Of a stretch of DNA of 64,000 nt, positions 30,331-40,007 are shown in pieces (the stretch's first letter is position 1; every line of letters begins with the position of its first letter). Position numbers and translations under genes: made by a program. Source of the stretch: Phymatolithon calcareum (lineage: Eukaryota > Rhodophyta > Florideophyceae > Hapalidiales). The stretch is from NCBI GenBank assembly GCA_977006965.1, contig OZ345366.1:1054001-1118000 (forward strand), in the 5' to 3' direction. Under the pieces are notes generated by a model. It was not told where the DNA came from. It made no database searches and worked only from the letters and a program-made list of their open reading frames with translations.

Positions 30331-31250
30331 GCAGCTATGGGATGATACAATTTTGGGCTACAGGCGGTGAATCAATACAACAGCAATATTATTTGAGCCC
30401 TGATCATCAAGGCTGAAAGAATATTGCTGTTGCACTTGTGATGACATTTCTTCCGTGGCTGTAACTGAAAGACATTTGGCGCTAGAGCGGATGGCTGGAA
30501 TGCGGTCCCGATTTTTATTCCATACTTGTAGCGTACGCTTTTTCGCAGTGTACTCTTTACATATCAGTGGACACAATCTTCCCGGAGTATCAATATTCAG
30601 GAGTCTACCATACTCGCTCTTTGTCGATTCTTTCCTGTCCCGTCGTTTCATGCGGTGCCGCAGCGAGCTCCCAGACGCGTCGCTTTTCGCTTCGTCACAC
30701 GCTGCTCTGATCCAGTGCACGATCGGAGCATAGCGTTCAGATCATATTGAAGCGATTGATACTCCGCTTCAGCACAAAATAAAGGAATAGCTTTAGGTTT
30801 CGGTACCTCCCTGATGGATATTTGCTCGACAACGGACGGTAGAATGAAATTGTTGTGATCGGTCACATACTCCCACCTTCGATGCGACCATGGCTCTGCC
30901 CATCTGGTTGAAAATCTTCATCAAGTTACTCCCGAAATCGTCATGTCTGTCGAACAAGTGATGTTTCCATCGGAGGCTCCTTGTCGATCTCTCCCTAGTG
31001 TTCATGGAGCAATTGCGCTCCTCCGGAATACGCCGCTCCGCTATCATTCGGCCAGATATAAACTTGCGTATTGCAAACTTTGTAGACAAATGCATATCAG
31101 GCTTTATTGTCAGCTGCGCGCACAGCCTCGTCATGTTATATATTCGGACGCTCACAGGGGCTCAGAGTGCACTCTTGGTTGTGCACACGCGTTGCGTCGG
31201 CGATGGAATACTGGCTCACATATGCACAAATGAGACTACTCGGTGTAGCG
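30331..31250. mobile_element. Repeat family R1, copy C
   Basis: Begins cagctatggg directly after the truncated VHS fragment; copy A begins cagctatgcgg at 21143. The point where the VHS similarity ends therefore marks the left end of R1. It contains a hairpin at 30378..30432 (caacagcaatatt / aatattgctgttg, with pairing through most of the inner part). Coding traces on the minus strand are broken as in the other copies. Confidence 0.6.
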
Positions 31251-32262
31251 AACGCCCGATAACAAATCTATTGACATAGCGTATTATGGAATCAACGCAG
31301 TTTCTCTGGGTGGAATCGTCTAATGACGAGCGGCAAGCAGAGAAGAAGCGTGCGTACAATTATCTAGCAGGATTAACGCCCTGCCGTTATCTACGTAGAG
31401 GTAAAAATAGAAGCATAGCTTGCTATCCCCATAAGGGGCATAATGCAATTTCAAGGAACACAGATGGACGTTTATCAAACAATCGAAGCAGGGACGAAGA
31501 CAAATGTCCCACGCCTCGAAGAGCAAAGGCACACAATGAGCCACGTGTAAAATACGGTTTGACCGCAGCACCGTTCGGCCGCAGCACCATCCGTTTCAAC
31601 GAGTGTCCTTGATATTGTCATACCCAACTCGTAGCCCGCAGTAACCGCCACAAGAGCGGTTCCAGCGGCGACCAGCACTGAACCTAAATCAAATGTATCG
31701 GAAGATAACGAGCTCAGGATCATAGCATCTTCCAACTCGCGAGCTCACGCATCCCAACAGCAAGAAACTAAAGTGTATCTGTGCAACATCTGCCTCCGTC
31801 CGCTCGATCACATAGAGAAATCTTTTCTTTTGTTCTCCCACCCTCCCATCCCCTTTGTGTTCTTGTAGATTAGTTCAGGGAAGCGGAAGTCCAGGGTTTG
31901 ACCAGGTCGAACTCTGGATGGAGCTCCTCAGATGCACTGGGTCAGGCCCGGCAGCATTATAGGATGCGATTTCCTCGACGGCACCACCTGCTGACCGCAC
32001 ATTACCGACACACTAAAGCTCTGAAGTTCCGGCACCTAGCGGAGATCGAGATAAGCACTAGATATTATTTTTATAATGTATTATTGAGCAACGCAACAAG
32101 AGAATTTGTCGAGCTACAGGCGCTCATGTTCTAGCCCTCGCACCACGGCACTACAGTTTCGACGGTCTGCACACTGGAAGGTAGCAACTGAGGAAGCCTT
32201 GCCCTGTATTAGTAAGACTGTGAGGCTTTTAACAACGAATCCATGTGACAACCGGGACACGG
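31251..32262. other. Gene-free stretch
   Basis: No gene I can support. A minus-strand frame 31475..31723 encodes 82 residues with a hydrophobic segment (LGSVLVAAGTALVAVTAGYE). It has an ATG but no recognisable relatives or neighbours, so I leave it as a possibility only. Confidence 0.3.
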
Positions 32263-32417
32263 GAATACGGATTGGCGCCAAATTTTCAATCCGCTACGAT
32301 CCTGACAGTGCCGAGGCTCAGTGCATGGGATAGTGTACTGTATCCGCTATCCCATGCACTGGGCCTCGGCACTGTCAGGATCGTAGCGGATTAAAAATTT
32401 GGTGCCAACCCGTATTC
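32263..32417. repeat. 155-nt fold-back, 71-nt arms, 13-nt loop
   Basis: Arms 32263..32333 and 32347..32417 match as reverse complements at 67 of 71 positions (gaatacgg...gggatag). The loop contains tactgta. It lies about 230 bp upstream of membrane-protein copy 2. Confidence 0.85.
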
Positions 32418-32646
32418 TGTCTCGGAGAAATTCTTTCGATTCAATCATATACCGCATCATACAACAAATTTCAACAAGGCGTGTTCCGAACCGGGTGAAA
32501 AGTGGCAGGGTCCGTCTCGCACTGCACTCAAGCGCGCCCAGCCAAGCTATTCAACCCGAACTGCCCCTCGTGCTCTCTCACCAGCGTGATTTTCAAGCGG
32601 AAGCGCGCGTCACTCCGTCCCCCATGCAAGCATCTCCATCATATCT

Positions 32647-33729
32647 ATGTCATCCCAAGAGCACTTTTCCGCGCCTGCCGCAGAAGATCTCCCCAGACGG
32701 CCTCGCCGCCTGTTTCTCGAAAGACCTCACTGGGCTCCTGCGTTAGCCCACGCAGTCACAACTTTCGCATTTATCCCTAAACTCGTTGTATTAACCGATA
32801 TAATTTTTTTCGTTCTTCGACATTGCCTTGGTTACGAATCACCGTTTTTCGGCACACCGGGACCATTGTACGGATGGAAAAATTGGCTCGTCGCCCTTTC
32901 CATCGTTCTCCTCGCCGTGCGTCAAGGACTGCAAGTGGCCATGCATCCGCTGGTGGCGGCAAACTTTGCGTCAGAAAACGATGTTTACAATTTTTACCTC
33001 TTCTGCTATTTCTCGTACATTCAGGTGGACAATTACTTTTGCATCGGTGATTTCTATTGCGTTGTGAGTTATTATCTCTTTCTGTGTTACACCCAAGTTT
33101 GTTTCTTATCTAAGCCCGATCCCTTGGCATACGTTTATGGATATGTTTGGAACTTCGATATTGATCAACAAACTACGACTAGCCTCTTGTCTGGGCTCTC
33201 CGGCGTGCTTTGGACCCGTCGACGGCAGTTGGCATTGGGGTTCCAATTCATTGATGTTTTCAATCTACTCCTATTTTCGCTGTTTCTTTGCTGGTATGCT
33301 CTTTGCAAGTCGTTTTCTACTTTCCTGTTCTCTTTCATGGCGATTCTAAGCTTATGTGTAGTGTTGTTGGGAGCCAGCTTCCTCCCGGGCAACCTTCTGA
33401 TTTCATGTACTTTCGAGTGTCTCCCTTCAGAATCTTCGAGCGGCATACTTCGAGGACGAAGAACCAGCTTGAATTTGAGCGTCGTATTGCTGTTAATATT
33501 GACCGTGCAAAAATTACTGCCCATTGCAATCGGAACGTCAATGTTACTATGGCCTGCCCTGAATACATTTGACACCCGCGCGGATAGCTCAAAGGCTACA
33601 CCGATTTTGATGATGTGCTTTTATTTTATCGTCACCCCCGTGGTTATCAATCTCTACAGTCAAGTGGACACAAAAGCTTTACTGTCTGAGTTTCCTATCT
33701 ACTTTGACCGTACCGCCCCCAACATATAG
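32647..33729 (+). CDS. Orphan multi-pass membrane protein, copy 2
   Basis: 360 residues, ATG at 32647 with the same MSSQEHF start as its sisters. It keeps the segment lost in copy 1 (LTDIIFFVLRHCLGYESPFF). Shared motifs are GPLYGWKN, RQGLQVAMHPL, LALGFQFIDVFNLLLFSLFL, TVQKLLPIAIGTSMLLWPA and INLYSQVDTKALLSEFPIYF. About eight membrane spans with little between them. The least conserved part is the middle (about residues 115-185), as expected of exposed loops. The upstream 150 bp match those of copy 3 (caacaaggcgtgtt, gtggcagggtc), so the promoter was duplicated too. Function unknown. Confidence 0.75.
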   Translation: MSSQEHFSAPAAEDLPRRPRRLFLERPHWAPALAHAVTTFAFIPKLVVLTDIIFFVLRHCLGYESPFFGTPGPLYGWKNWLVALSIVLLAVRQGLQVAMHPLVAANFASENDVYNFYLFCYFSYIQVDNYFCIGDFYCVVSYYLFLCYTQVCFLSKPDPLAYVYGYVWNFDIDQQTTTSLLSGLSGVLWTRRRQLALGFQFIDVFNLLLFSLFLCWYALCKSFSTFLFSFMAILSLCVVLLGASFLPGNLLISCTFECLPSESSSGILRGRRTSLNLSVVLLLILTVQKLLPIAIGTSMLLWPALNTFDTRADSSKATPILMMCFYFIVTPVVINLYSQVDTKALLSEFPIYFDRTAPNI

Positions 33730-33973
33730 TTGTTGCTCGGATTGCATTTTCATGCACTATATCCCGGATGTTCTGCTCTTCTCTCTTCCACGTGCCGCGC
33801 TATTCGAGCACAGGCTGTGCTCGCGCAATGCTGTGCTTTGCTGCGCAGCACAGCATTGCACCAGCCCGACCAGCTTCCAGGATTCATACAGAAGACAGCA
33901 CCGCTCAATCCAGCAAAATAAGATAGGTATGGGTGACCACCCGAAAGTCAACTTGTTTACATAATTGTACACA

Positions 33974-35459
33974 TCATCGGGTGATTACACAGCATTCAAA
34001 TAGAATCAAGTCATCACTATTGCACGACAGCACTTTCCTTTTCGGCATCCCCCGGAGCTTCTCTCGAATGCACGTCCTAATCAATGATTCCAAAATGCCT
34101 TGCTTCCAGCACACCCATAAAGTGATATGTACATCGTCGAGAGTATGCAGAATGAAGAAGGCCTGCACTGAAAGAAAGAACCGTGGCTTGAGCAAGAGGT
34201 ATCAAAACCAATCGAGTCCATGCTAGGGGCTCAGATAGAATACCAGGCATAAGAGAAGAGTCGCCCTATTGTGGGTAGCACCTGAGGACGCCTTGTCCGT
34301 ATATTCGTATGACTGGGGGGCTTATAACATAACGGAACGCAATATTATCGACCGGCTGCTGCCCCGTTTGCGAAACATAAATAGCGTTTCCTAAGGACTA
34401 GTTCGGTCCTCATTTCCTACGACTATCATATAGCAGAGATTGCATCTCTTTAGATTCTCCCGACACCAACAGCGACACTCCGAACAGTCAAGAAGAAGAC
34501 ATCTTAACAATAGTGGAGAAGTTACCGTCTCCACGGGCACGCGTTTCCGAATAAACGAACCCACACAGACGACTTTACTGTGCGGGGTGCCCTCCAGTGT
34601 GCCTTCGCGACAGACACTTAACGACGTACTACCTACGCGTTCGATACAGTTTAGACTTTTCCGCAGTTGCAAAATTGTGGGCTGAGTTGCCGTAGAGGCA
34701 AGACAAAGTTAGAAAGGGTTTGGGCAAAGCAGGGATGCATAAGCGGGGAGCTTAGCGGAAATTGCTTTATATCATGTTGATCATGAAAATGTGAAAGTTT
34801 AGGTAAGATGAACCTCTCGACGCGGCAGTAGCGCGAACTAAGATATCAATTCTCATTGGGATGCGTTTGTCATGGAGTGCGCAACGTTACCATAGCAGGA
34901 CTTATATTTTCCTGTCCAGTAATGCACGCGCCCGCGCGCAATACAGGATCCCTTCGGTTGCTGCGAAGGGACCCCGTCCCGAAAAGGGCGTGCAGGCGTC
35001 AAAGAAGGCACTCAGGAAGCAATAAGTTTCTCCACCAAACTCCACGTTGCGACATGAAACTGCGGCGGACTCTCCAATGAGCCTCTGCAAGACCTCTGTT
35101 GTATCAACTCTCCTACACGATTGTGAATCAGGGAAGCTGACAGAACCGGTGCAGAAGACGGCGCCTGGTCTGCCAGGTGTTGCTACAATACGTCAGACCA
35201 ACGCCAGAATCAATGTTTGGTGACGTACTTGGACAAGCCGTGAAAGCCGCAGTCAAACGCACTAACGATAAGATAGAATGGAAGAAACTTGGGCCCTCGA
35301 ATCGCTGCTAGCTCCACTACGGGAGAAGGCAAAATGTATGAATGAATGAATAACAGGACTTGCCTTTCTCGATATGGTATGTGCGCTCGGACTTTGCCGC
35401 GCAAAGCGTTGGTGCGCACTCACAAAATTTCTCTTGCGTGAATGGTAATATCGCTCGCT
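33974..35459 (-). pseudogene. ClpP 3'-end fragment, unit 2, broken by insertions
   Basis: Four collinear pieces match the ClpP gene: 33974..34115 (C-terminus), 34333..34393, 34644..34676 and 35428..35459. Between them lie unrelated segments of roughly 215, 250 and 750 bp. The last piece ends at the same junction to VHS sequence as in unit 1. No usable reading frame survives. Confidence 0.65.
34680..35425. other. Insertion of unknown origin inside the ClpP fragment
   Basis: No coding sequence recognised. It separates the third and fourth ClpP pieces of unit 2 and is absent from unit 1. A short fold-back (gaagggaccccgtcccgaaa) is the only internal structure I see. Confidence 0.3.
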
Positions 35460-35876
35460 TGCCACCGGTCTCATACGTGTCTGTCCCTATTACTACCATC
35501 ACATCGGTGAGGAGAAGATGTTTCGTCGTCAATGGCCTCTCATAGTGCCCGATTACAAGAATAGCGTTTTGTCGTTCCTTGGACGAAGGAAAAATGGAAC
35601 GGATTTTGTGGATGCGGACCATCTAACGCAGTCGCAAATTTGTCATTCGAACACTCATAATGATTCGAGCGTGGGTGGTGGAATTGTCCTTGACGTTGAA
35701 TGGGAAGATTGATCCAAGGGCGAAGTTTTTGATTTAAAGATATAATAACAAGAGTAGGAGAATGGAATTCCCGGAAGTTCCACGTACAGATCTTCCTTGG
35801 GTTTGTCCTGTCGGAACGGATGCTACGAAGAAGGTTAGTGTCGTGTATGAAGCACTTAGAGACAATCTTTGCTGGT
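35460..35876 (+). pseudogene. VHS-domain gene fragment, unit 2
   Basis: Covers the 3' half of the VHS-only gene from the equivalent of TGLMRVCPY to the last codons (YEALRDN). It keeps MFRRQWPLIVPDYKNSVLSF and LGRRKNGTDFVDAD, then loses the frame (a small insertion after SQI) and carries stops. The similarity continues into the 3' flank to about 36170, matching 18345..18640. Confidence 0.8.
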
Positions 35877-36170
35877 AACTTGAAATCCCAAAAGAACATC
35901 ATTGTTCAACGATTTTAGAGTATCGAGTCGATGTTCCTTCTGGTGCGCTACACACGTCTTCTTCTCCGTCGTCACGCGGACGATAGTTTACGCTTTTTCA
36001 ATCAAGCTCTTTTCGCTCCCACTCTCATTCCCCGATGGCATGAGACATGTGTGTATTGGGATACGAACTGAATGGGACATCGTCGTTCGTTGCGTCACGG
36101 TTCGAGAAGGAGCACTTATGGTTATTGTGAGATGCTTCAATTCTTTGTGTGCCGTTGGAGACTTTTGGTA

Positions 36171-36606
36171 TACCATTTGGCGCGATGGCGGTTCTTGTGT
36201 ATGTGTGCAAACTGCTTTCTCCTCGATGGGGCTCACAAGGCACTGCTTTATTTCAATACTTGTGTACCCCTCCATGTCCCCTTCGTATCGTTCTTGCTGT
36301 TCTCTGTTGCCATCGGTGTCTACGATGCATGCGACAAGTACCGTTGCAATTGAGGGCAGCATCGCCACTGTCTTGCTCTTGCTTGCTGAAACATCGTTTG
36401 ACGACAAGCTTGAGAGGCGATTTCCCTCGGCATCTCGAAGGCGTGATCGACATTGTTACAAGAAGAGATTTACTGGCATGTGAGATGAGGGAGCTAATGA
36501 CGATCAACTTAAAAAAATAGTGCGATTACTAGGCCTGCCTACAGAAACGTGAAACTCAAATAGAATTTCACCTACTTTTCCGGGTTAAAGAGGAGCTTAG
36601 TTGTGT
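36171..36606. other. Gene-free stretch
   Basis: Nothing supported. The plus-strand open frame crossing it begins inside duplicated VHS 3'-flank sequence and has no family motif. Confidence 0.3.
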
Positions 36607-37026
36607 CTAAAGTTGGCCAATTTTCTGTTCCAACAGCTGAACAGTACGGGAGACTACCATGTCGCTGGAGCCGCTAATCGCAATTGAATCTGCTCTCCAT
36701 TTTATGAGGTCTGTGAGTGCACGCAGAAGTGAAGTACAGTCATCAGCAGCGCCGACCGAGGCAGCAGTGCTCGGCGTCGAAGAGTTCTTTTCTCCCTCTG
36801 AACTTTTGTTCGCGGTTTGCAGAAATCGGACAAGAGCATCACTCAAAGCGCTGGTCTTCTCATCACGTGCTGTAGCTGCAGCCTTCACTTCTTCTACAAG
36901 CTTTCGCTTCTTGCGCAACGCGCCATCGCGACTGCTCAGCTCTCCCACATCATCCCATGTTGTGCAACGGTCAGTGCGAGCATTGGTTTCAACACACTGG
37001 AGAACTACACGGTGTAGTACGAGCAA
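36607..37026 (-). pseudogene. Coding-like fragment, possibly from a transposon accessory protein
   Basis: About 139 codons without an ATG near the start. WDDVGELSSRDGALRKKRKL followed by helical, charged sequence and ending SRTVQLLEQKIGQL has a clean protein-like composition with a coiled-coil character. It resembles the region after a Myb/SANT domain in DNA-transposon accessory proteins, but that is a guess. It could also be the last exon of an ordinary gene whose upstream exons I cannot find. Confidence 0.3.
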
Positions 37027-37194
37027 GACGGCAGATGGGCCCAGCTATGCATGGATGCAGTCATCCAAAAGAGAATCGCAGGCACAGGCATATCCACTAT
37101 CCGGTAGATACATTGCCCAGTTCTACTGTAATTATATCCGGCAGGCACGGGCACGGGAATGGCGATAGACCGAGCCTCAATTGAACGGAGTGCC

Positions 37195-37400
37195 TTTGAA
37201 CTGAAGCGGATATCCCACCATACGACAAATTGCACCAAGGCGTGTTCCGAGCCGGGTGAGAGTGGCAGGGTCTGTCCCGTTCTGCACTCAAGCACTCCAC
37301 GACACTAACTTTAGTGTCGATTTGTCGTATGGTGGGGTATTTGCTTCAGTTCAATGGAGTGTCATTTAATTGAAGCAAATACTGCACCATACGACAAATT
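37195..37400. repeat. Duplicated promoter segment plus fold-back before copy 3
   Basis: 37203..37290 repeats the sequence found again at 37375..37460 (accatacgacaaattgca, aaggcgtgtt, gtggcagggtct). Between the two lie a stem cgacacta / tagtgtcg (37300..37319) and a fold-back whose arms, 37320..37351 and 37368..37399, contain the same tttgtcgtatggtg motif inverted. A fragment of the membrane-gene promoter was therefore copied both directly and inverted. Confidence 0.6.
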
Positions 37401-37575
37401 GCAACAAGGCGTGTTTCAAACAGGGTAAAAGTGGCAGGGTCTTTCCCGCTCTGAACTGAAGCGCACCCAGCCAAGCTACTTCAACCCAAACTGCCGCTCG
37501 TGCTCTCTCACCAGCGCGATTTTCCGCCGGAAGCGCGCTTCACTCCGTCCCCATGCAAACATCTGCATTACATCT

Positions 37576-38655
37576 ATGTCATCCCAAGAGCATTTTCCCG
37601 CGCCTGCTACAGAACATCTCCCCAGACAGCCTCGACGCCTATTTCTCGAAAGACCTCATTGGGCTACTGCTCTAGCCTACACATTCACAGCTTTCGCGTT
37701 CGGCCCCCTTTTTGTTGTCTTAACCGATCCAATTTTTTTCAATCTTTGGCATTATATTGGTTTTGAATCACCGTTTTTCGGCACACCGGGACAATTGTAC
37801 GGATGGAAAAATCTTCTTGTCGCCCTTTCCATCATTCTGCTCGGCGTGCGTCAGGGACTGCAGCTGGCCATACATCCGCTGGTGACAGCAAACTTTTCGT
37901 CCGAAAACAATGTTTTCTTTGCATATCTACTCTGCTATATGTTGTACATTCAGGCGGACCTCTACTCGTTTTTTCCAATCGGTGGTGTCTATTGTGTTTT
38001 GAGTTTTACTCTCTTCATGTTTTCGAGCGTATTTAAGCCCTATAGCTTTGGGTACGTTTATGGATTTGTTTGGAACTGCGATATTGGTCAACCAACTACG
38101 AATAGCCTTTTCTCTAGGCTCTCTGATGTGCTTAGGACACGTCGACGGCGACAGTTGGCATTGGGGTTCCAATTCATTGATGTCTTCAATCTCTTCATAT
38201 TCTCGCTGTTTCTTTGCTGGTATGCACTTCACAAGTCATATTCTACTTTCCTCTTCTTCTTCATGGCGATTCTAAGCTCATGTGTAGTGTTGTTGGGAGC
38301 CAGCTTCCTCCCGGGCAACCTTCTGATGTCATGTACTTTCAAGTGTCTCCCTTCAGAATCTTCGAGCGGCACACCTCGAGGACAACAAAACAGATTGAAT
38401 TTCAACATCGGACTTCTGTCAATATTGACCGTGCAAAAATTACTGCCCATTGTAATTGGAACGTCAATGCTACTATGGCCTGCCCTGAATACATTTGACA
38501 CCCGCGCGGATAGCTCAAAGGCTGCACCGATATTGATGATGTGCTTTCATTTTCTCGTCACCCCCGTGGTTATTAATCTCTACAGTCAAGTGGACACACA
38601 AGCCTTACGGTCTGAGTTTCCTGTCTACTTTGACCTTACGGCACCCAGCGGATAG
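37576..38655 (+). CDS. Orphan multi-pass membrane protein, copy 3 (probable parent copy)
   Basis: 359 residues, ATG at 37576 (MSSQEHFPAPATEHLP). It has the full set of family segments: LTDPIFFNLWHYIGFESPFF, GQLYGWKN, RQGLQLAIHPL, LALGFQFIDVFNLFIFSLFL, TVQKLLPIVIGTSMLLWPA and INLYSQVDTQALRSEFPVYF. It is the only copy followed by an intact ClpP gene (convergent, 262 bp between stops), so this is most likely the original locus from which units 1 and 2 were copied. Eight predicted spans, no signal peptide, no family recognised. Preservation of frame and motifs in three diverged copies argues for a real protein. Confidence 0.78.
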   Translation: MSSQEHFPAPATEHLPRQPRRLFLERPHWATALAYTFTAFAFGPLFVVLTDPIFFNLWHYIGFESPFFGTPGQLYGWKNLLVALSIILLGVRQGLQLAIHPLVTANFSSENNVFFAYLLCYMLYIQADLYSFFPIGGVYCVLSFTLFMFSSVFKPYSFGYVYGFVWNCDIGQPTTNSLFSRLSDVLRTRRRRQLALGFQFIDVFNLFIFSLFLCWYALHKSYSTFLFFFMAILSSCVVLLGASFLPGNLLMSCTFKCLPSESSSGTPRGQQNRLNFNIGLLSILTVQKLLPIVIGTSMLLWPALNTFDTRADSSKAAPILMMCFHFLVTPVVINLYSQVDTQALRSEFPVYFDLTAPSG

Positions 38656-38917
38656 TTGTTGCTCGGATTGCGTTTTCATGCTCCATTTCCCGGATGTTCT
38701 GCTCTTCTCTCTTCCACGTGCAGCGCTATTCGAGCCCAGCCAGCATTGCGCCCGTCCGACCAGCTTCCACGATCCATACGGAAGACAACACCGCTTAATC
38801 CAGCACAATAAGATAGGTGTGGATGAACACCCTTAAGTCAACTTGTTTTTACACAAATGTACACATCATCGAGACATCACACAGTATTAAAAATCCCACC
38901 AAGTCGGAACCACGTCA

Positions 38918-39727
38918 TCACTGTTGTACGACAGCACCTTCCTTATCGCCATCCCCCGGAGCTTCTCTCGGATGTACGACCTCATCAATAATTCCAAAAT
39001 GCCTTGCTTCCAACGCACTCATAAAGTGATCCCTCTCCATGCGCGACGAAATATCATCAACGGGCTGTCCCGTATGCGAAGCATAAATATCGTTTAGTCT
39101 TTTCCTCAATTGCAAAATCTCGTTCGCATGAATTGCAATATCACTCGCCTGTCCAGAAGCACCGCCACTCGGTTGATGGATCATGATTCGTGCATTCGGC
39201 AATGCACGACGCGACCCCGGTTCCCCTGCCGCGAGCAGTAAACTGGCCATTGAGCACGCCTGACCGATACACAAAGTTTCGACGGGCGGGGCAACATATT
39301 GCATCGTATCGTAGATGGCCATACCGGACGTGACAACTCCGCCCGGTGAATTGATGTACAGAGATACCGGACGTTTCGGATTTTCAGCCTCTAGAAATAG
39401 CAACTGCGCTACCACAACCGATGATAACTGGTCTGAGATCGGGCCGTTAAGGATGATGATGTGCTCCTTCAGCAAACGAGAGTAGATATCGAACACACGC
39501 TCGCCACGCGAAGTTTGTTCCAGCACCATGGGAACCAAGTTCATGGATTTCGGCTCTGCGGCTTCGCGCTCAACCGCTTCGCCGTTTCCCAGCCCCCACC
39601 ATTCCCCGGCGCGGTGCCCGAGCGCACGCGCACCAGGGCGGGTGGCAAGACCATTGTCTTGCAAAACCCGTTTGACAGACGGGCGAGAAGAGAGTCGACG
39701 AAATGCATAGGGGATCAGACGCTGCAT
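38918..39727 (-). CDS. CLPP: ATP-dependent Clp protease proteolytic subunit, probably mitochondrial
   Basis: Serine peptidase that forms the ClpXP chamber. The first ATG is at 39727; the frame extends further upstream only through non-ATG codons. 269 residues. The N-terminus ([20 protein letters not shown]) is basic, hydroxylated and free of acidic residues, a good mitochondrial presequence. The core has all catalytic residues: Ser in [20 protein letters not shown], His in [20 protein letters not shown], Asp in [20 protein letters not shown]. The [20 protein letters not shown] block forms the oxyanion strand. The C-terminus ([18 protein letters not shown]) is short and polar. Two damaged copies of its 3' part lie at 29735..29998 and 33974..35459. 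Confidence 0.93.
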   Translation of the reverse strand: MQRLIPYAFRRLSSRPSVKRVLQDNGLATRPGARALGHRAGEWWGLGNGEAVEREAAEPKSMNLVPMVLEQTSRGERVFDIYSRLLKEHIIILNGPISDQLSSVVVAQLLFLEAENPKRPVSLYINSPGGVVTSGMAIYDTMQYVAPPVETLCIGQACSMASLLLAAGEPGSRRALPNARIMIHQPSGGASGQASDIAIHANEILQLRKRLNDIYASHTGQPVDDISSRMERDHFMSALEARHFGIIDEVVHPREAPGDGDKEGAVVQQ

Positions 39728-40007
39728 TTCAATGCGCGGTGGGCGCGAGGCAGACCGTCGCCGAACCTTAATGCGGGATAGTCCTGTAACAAACCTTGTG
39801 AACGTATGTGTCTGTTTTATTTGGCTTCCATTCCACAAGGATTGTCCCAAATCTCTACCAAATCCCAATCATACCGAGCACACAACAATTTAGGGTATGC
39901 CAATGGTGATCTCCTGAGCGCGCAACGTCAGAATCTTCATCGATGCCGTGGGAACAGTGACTCCTTTCCAAGCACGCTAGTTTATTACGCGTCCGCACAG
40001 CGCGGCC
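39728..40007. promoter_or_regulatory. Shared divergent promoter region of ClpP and the CpcT/CpeT-type lyase
   Basis: The two start codons point away from each other and are 280 bp apart, so both promoters must lie here or overlap. No TATA box stands out. This is a positional inference only. Confidence 0.45.

Noticed and set aside
35902-36483. 193-residue plus-strand protein
   Set aside because: It begins inside the copied 3' flank of the VHS gene. The parental locus has no such frame.
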